Assembly: GCA_002369025.1 (NCBI GenBank)
Contig: DFDV01000092.1
Coordinates: forward strand, 1-7,082
Reading direction: 5' to 3'
Length of the DNA stretch: 7,082 nt
Source of the DNA: Treponema sp. UBA3819
Lineage (GTDB): Bacteria; Spirochaetota; Spirochaetia; Treponematales; Treponemataceae
Positions within the stretch are counted from its first letter, which is position 1. Every line of letters starts with the position of its first letter. Below are positions 6,086 to 7,082 of the stretch, piece by piece. Below the pieces are notes generated by a model. That model was not told where the DNA came from. It worked only from the letters and a program-made list of their open reading frames with translations, and did no database searches. The position numbers and the translations under genes are program-made.

Positions 6086-7082
6086 TCAGGATTTGCTGAG
6101 GTTTCAACGAAAATTCCCATCTGGGTCATGGTAAGGGGATAATCCGCAAGCCGGACAAAAGAATCAGACTTCTTTTTTGAGAGAAGCAGTTTTTCAATCA
6201 GACTGACGGTATTGTTGTTTTTCAAGTCGGACGTTTTGAGGGGAAGATCAAACAGTTTTCCCAGCATGACGTTCAGTTTGAGCATGGCAATAGAGGAAAG
6301 TCCATACATTGAAAGCTGTGCCGTTACGCTGATTTTGTCTTCAGGTACACCAAGAAGACTGCTCACCGCTCCACAGATTTTTTTCTGCATGTCTGTTGAT
6401 GGCGGAACAATTTCTTCTTCTTCAAATTCCGGAGCAGGCAGTTTTCTCTTGTCTACCTTGCTGTTTACGTTCAGCGGAATTTTATCAATCTGCATGATTG
6501 AAGCGGGAACCATATAGGGCGGTTTGGTTTCCAGAATAAAATCAACCAGAGCTTTTCTGTCGATTTTTTTGTCGGAAACGATGTAAGCTGCCAGCATTTT
6601 TCCGCCTGAAGGACTGTCCAGGGCAATGACTGTGGCATCTTTTATATCAGCAAAATCACGGATGACTTTTTCTACTTCCGTAAGTTCAATTCTAAAGCCG
6701 CGGACTTTTACCTGACCGTCATTGCGTCCAGCAATGGCTATTTCACCATCGGGCATCCATGAACAGATGTCACCGGTTTTGTAAATTCTGTCGTAGGGAC
6801 TGTCATTTCTGAAGGGATTTTTGATAAAGGCACTTGCAGTTTTTTCCGGCAGCTTCAGATATTCGCGGCAAACCTGTGGACCGGAAATACAAAGTTCACC
6901 ATTTGCACCGTAGGGGAGGAGACGGTTGTATTTGTCGATGATGTACATGACAAGATTGTCATTAGGCTTTCCAATGGAAATGAACTTTTGTCCGCTGGCA
7001 ATCCTGCATCCAGAGACATAAACTGAACATTCTGTAGGCCCGTATATATTCAGGAATTTAATCTGCTTATCATCATACGTCA
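5812..7082 (-). CDS. NRPS, upstream fragment: partial adenylation - carrier - start of condensation domain (5' end outside window)
   Basis: The reading frame enters at 7080 with no start seen and meets a stop at 5814-5812. Only the part down to about 6082 is native sequence; the last ~90 codons are an out-of-frame tail. Residues counted from 7080: A5 NIYGPTE (11-17), then (counted from the ATG at 6948) A6 GELCISG (17-23), A7 YKTGD (56-60), A8 GRNDGQVKVRGFRIE (74-88), A9-like PPYMVP (143-148), and A10 NSKVDK (162-167), where the usual Gly is Ser but the catalytic Lys (K164) is kept. A carrier domain follows, with YGLSSI and predicted phosphopantetheine Ser219 (codon 6294-6292). A condensation-domain beginning, YPLTMTQMGIFVE (270-282), comes next. 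This is the penultimate module; its substrate cannot be read because A4 and most pocket residues lie outside the window. The internal ATG at 6948 falls within the adenylation domain and is not a true start. Confidence 0.88.
   Translation of the reverse strand, partial: TYDDKQIKFLNIYGPTECSVYVSGCRIASGQKFISIGKPNDNLVMYIIDKYNRLLPYGANGELCISGPQVCREYLKLPEKTASAFIKNPFRNDSPYDRIYKTGDICSWMPDGEIAIAGRNDGQVKVRGFRIELTEVEKVIRDFADIKDATVIALDSPSGGKMLAAYIVSDKKIDRKALVDFILETKPPYMVPASIMQIDKIPLNVNSKVDKRKLPAPEFEEEEIVPPSTDMQKKICGAVSSLLGVPEDKISVTAQLSMYGLSSIAMLKLNVMLGKLFDLPLKTSDLKNNNTVSLIEKLLLSKKKSDSFVRLADYPLTMTQMGIFVETSANPDTMSQKKETISLLKFTTLWRTVNHFPCSSMTFQTHIQEKKLKVRLSAAMKSPLKKKRQGKQISTPMQKNIMLRFLTDVILTVSFRSPLMSV
6062..6088 (-). 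pseudogene. Break point in NRPS condensation domain: -1 frame change with missing ~90 codons
   Basis: In the upstream frame the protein reads normally to NPDT (codons ending at 6082), a typical segment shortly after the C1-type motif. In the -1 frame it resumes as KEGNYLFIEIHHIVADG, which in family members lies about 90-100 residues further on and leads into the catalytic histidines. Only about 27 residues separate the C1 glutamine (TMTQ) from the HH pair, against about 115-130 usually. The frame relation requires a net loss of 3k+1 bases. A TGA at 6088-6086 closes the downstream frame on its upstream side, so the join lies between there and about 6062. A -1 slip would restore the frame but not the missing lobe. 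It could be a real deletion or an assembly or read error. Confidence 0.85.

Noticed and set aside
6062..6088. Programmed -1 ribosomal frameshift joining the two NRPS fragments
   Set aside because: The local sequence CAAAAGAAG is not a classic slippery heptamer, and restoring the frame would still leave about 90 residues of the condensation domain missing.
3630..6500. Similar stretches in the two adenylation domains taken as a DNA repeat
   Set aside because: The similarity (around 3640-3720 and 6460-6530) follows the conserved A9-A10 protein motifs of homologous domains and is diverged at base level; it is paralogy of modules, not a recent duplication or mobile element.

Overview
All three genes in this window lie on the minus strand, so biological order runs from the right edge (7082) to the left edge (1). 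They are packed as one apparent transcription unit: a large non-ribosomal peptide synthetase (NRPS) gene that enters from beyond the right edge, a small STAS-domain anti-anti-sigma-type protein, and a membrane sensor phosphatase that runs off the left edge. Gaps are 27 nt between the first two and a 4-nt overlap between the last two. There is no non-coding stretch longer than a few tens of bases. I see no tRNA, rRNA, CRISPR array, insertion sequence or convincing terminator.

Right part (7082 to 2156): the visible NRPS reads A(partial)-PCP-C-A-PCP-R. The first adenylation domain is entered at its A5 motif and followed by a carrier domain and the very beginning of a condensation domain. Around 6062-6088 the reading frame changes by -1, and roughly 90 codons of the condensation domain's N-terminal part (between the C1-type motif and the HHxxxDG motif) are absent. 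The rest of the condensation domain, a complete adenylation domain, a carrier domain and a terminal thioester reductase (R) domain then continue in the new frame to the stop at 2156. The gene is therefore broken as it stands. This is either a real internal deletion or an assembly error.

Left part (2128 to 1): the STAS protein carries the serine motif phosphorylated in SpoIIAA/RsbV proteins. The following protein combines an extracytoplasmic sensor between two membrane helices, a HAMP-like linker, a SpoIIE/RsbU-type PP2C phosphatase domain and the beginning of an RsbW-type ATPase (kinase) domain. Substrate, phosphatase and probable kinase of a partner-switching circuit are thus placed together directly behind a peptide synthetase. 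The inference is that this circuit senses an external signal and controls the NRPS locus, or the response to its product. No sigma factor or other output is visible here.

Organism: a bacterium of moderate, somewhat AT-rich composition with strong GGAGG ribosome-binding sites. Reductase-ended NRPS genes of this style and partner-switching modules both occur in anaerobic gut and rumen bacteria (Clostridia, and possibly Treponema-like spirochaetes). This placement is a guess from style, not a demonstrated assignment.
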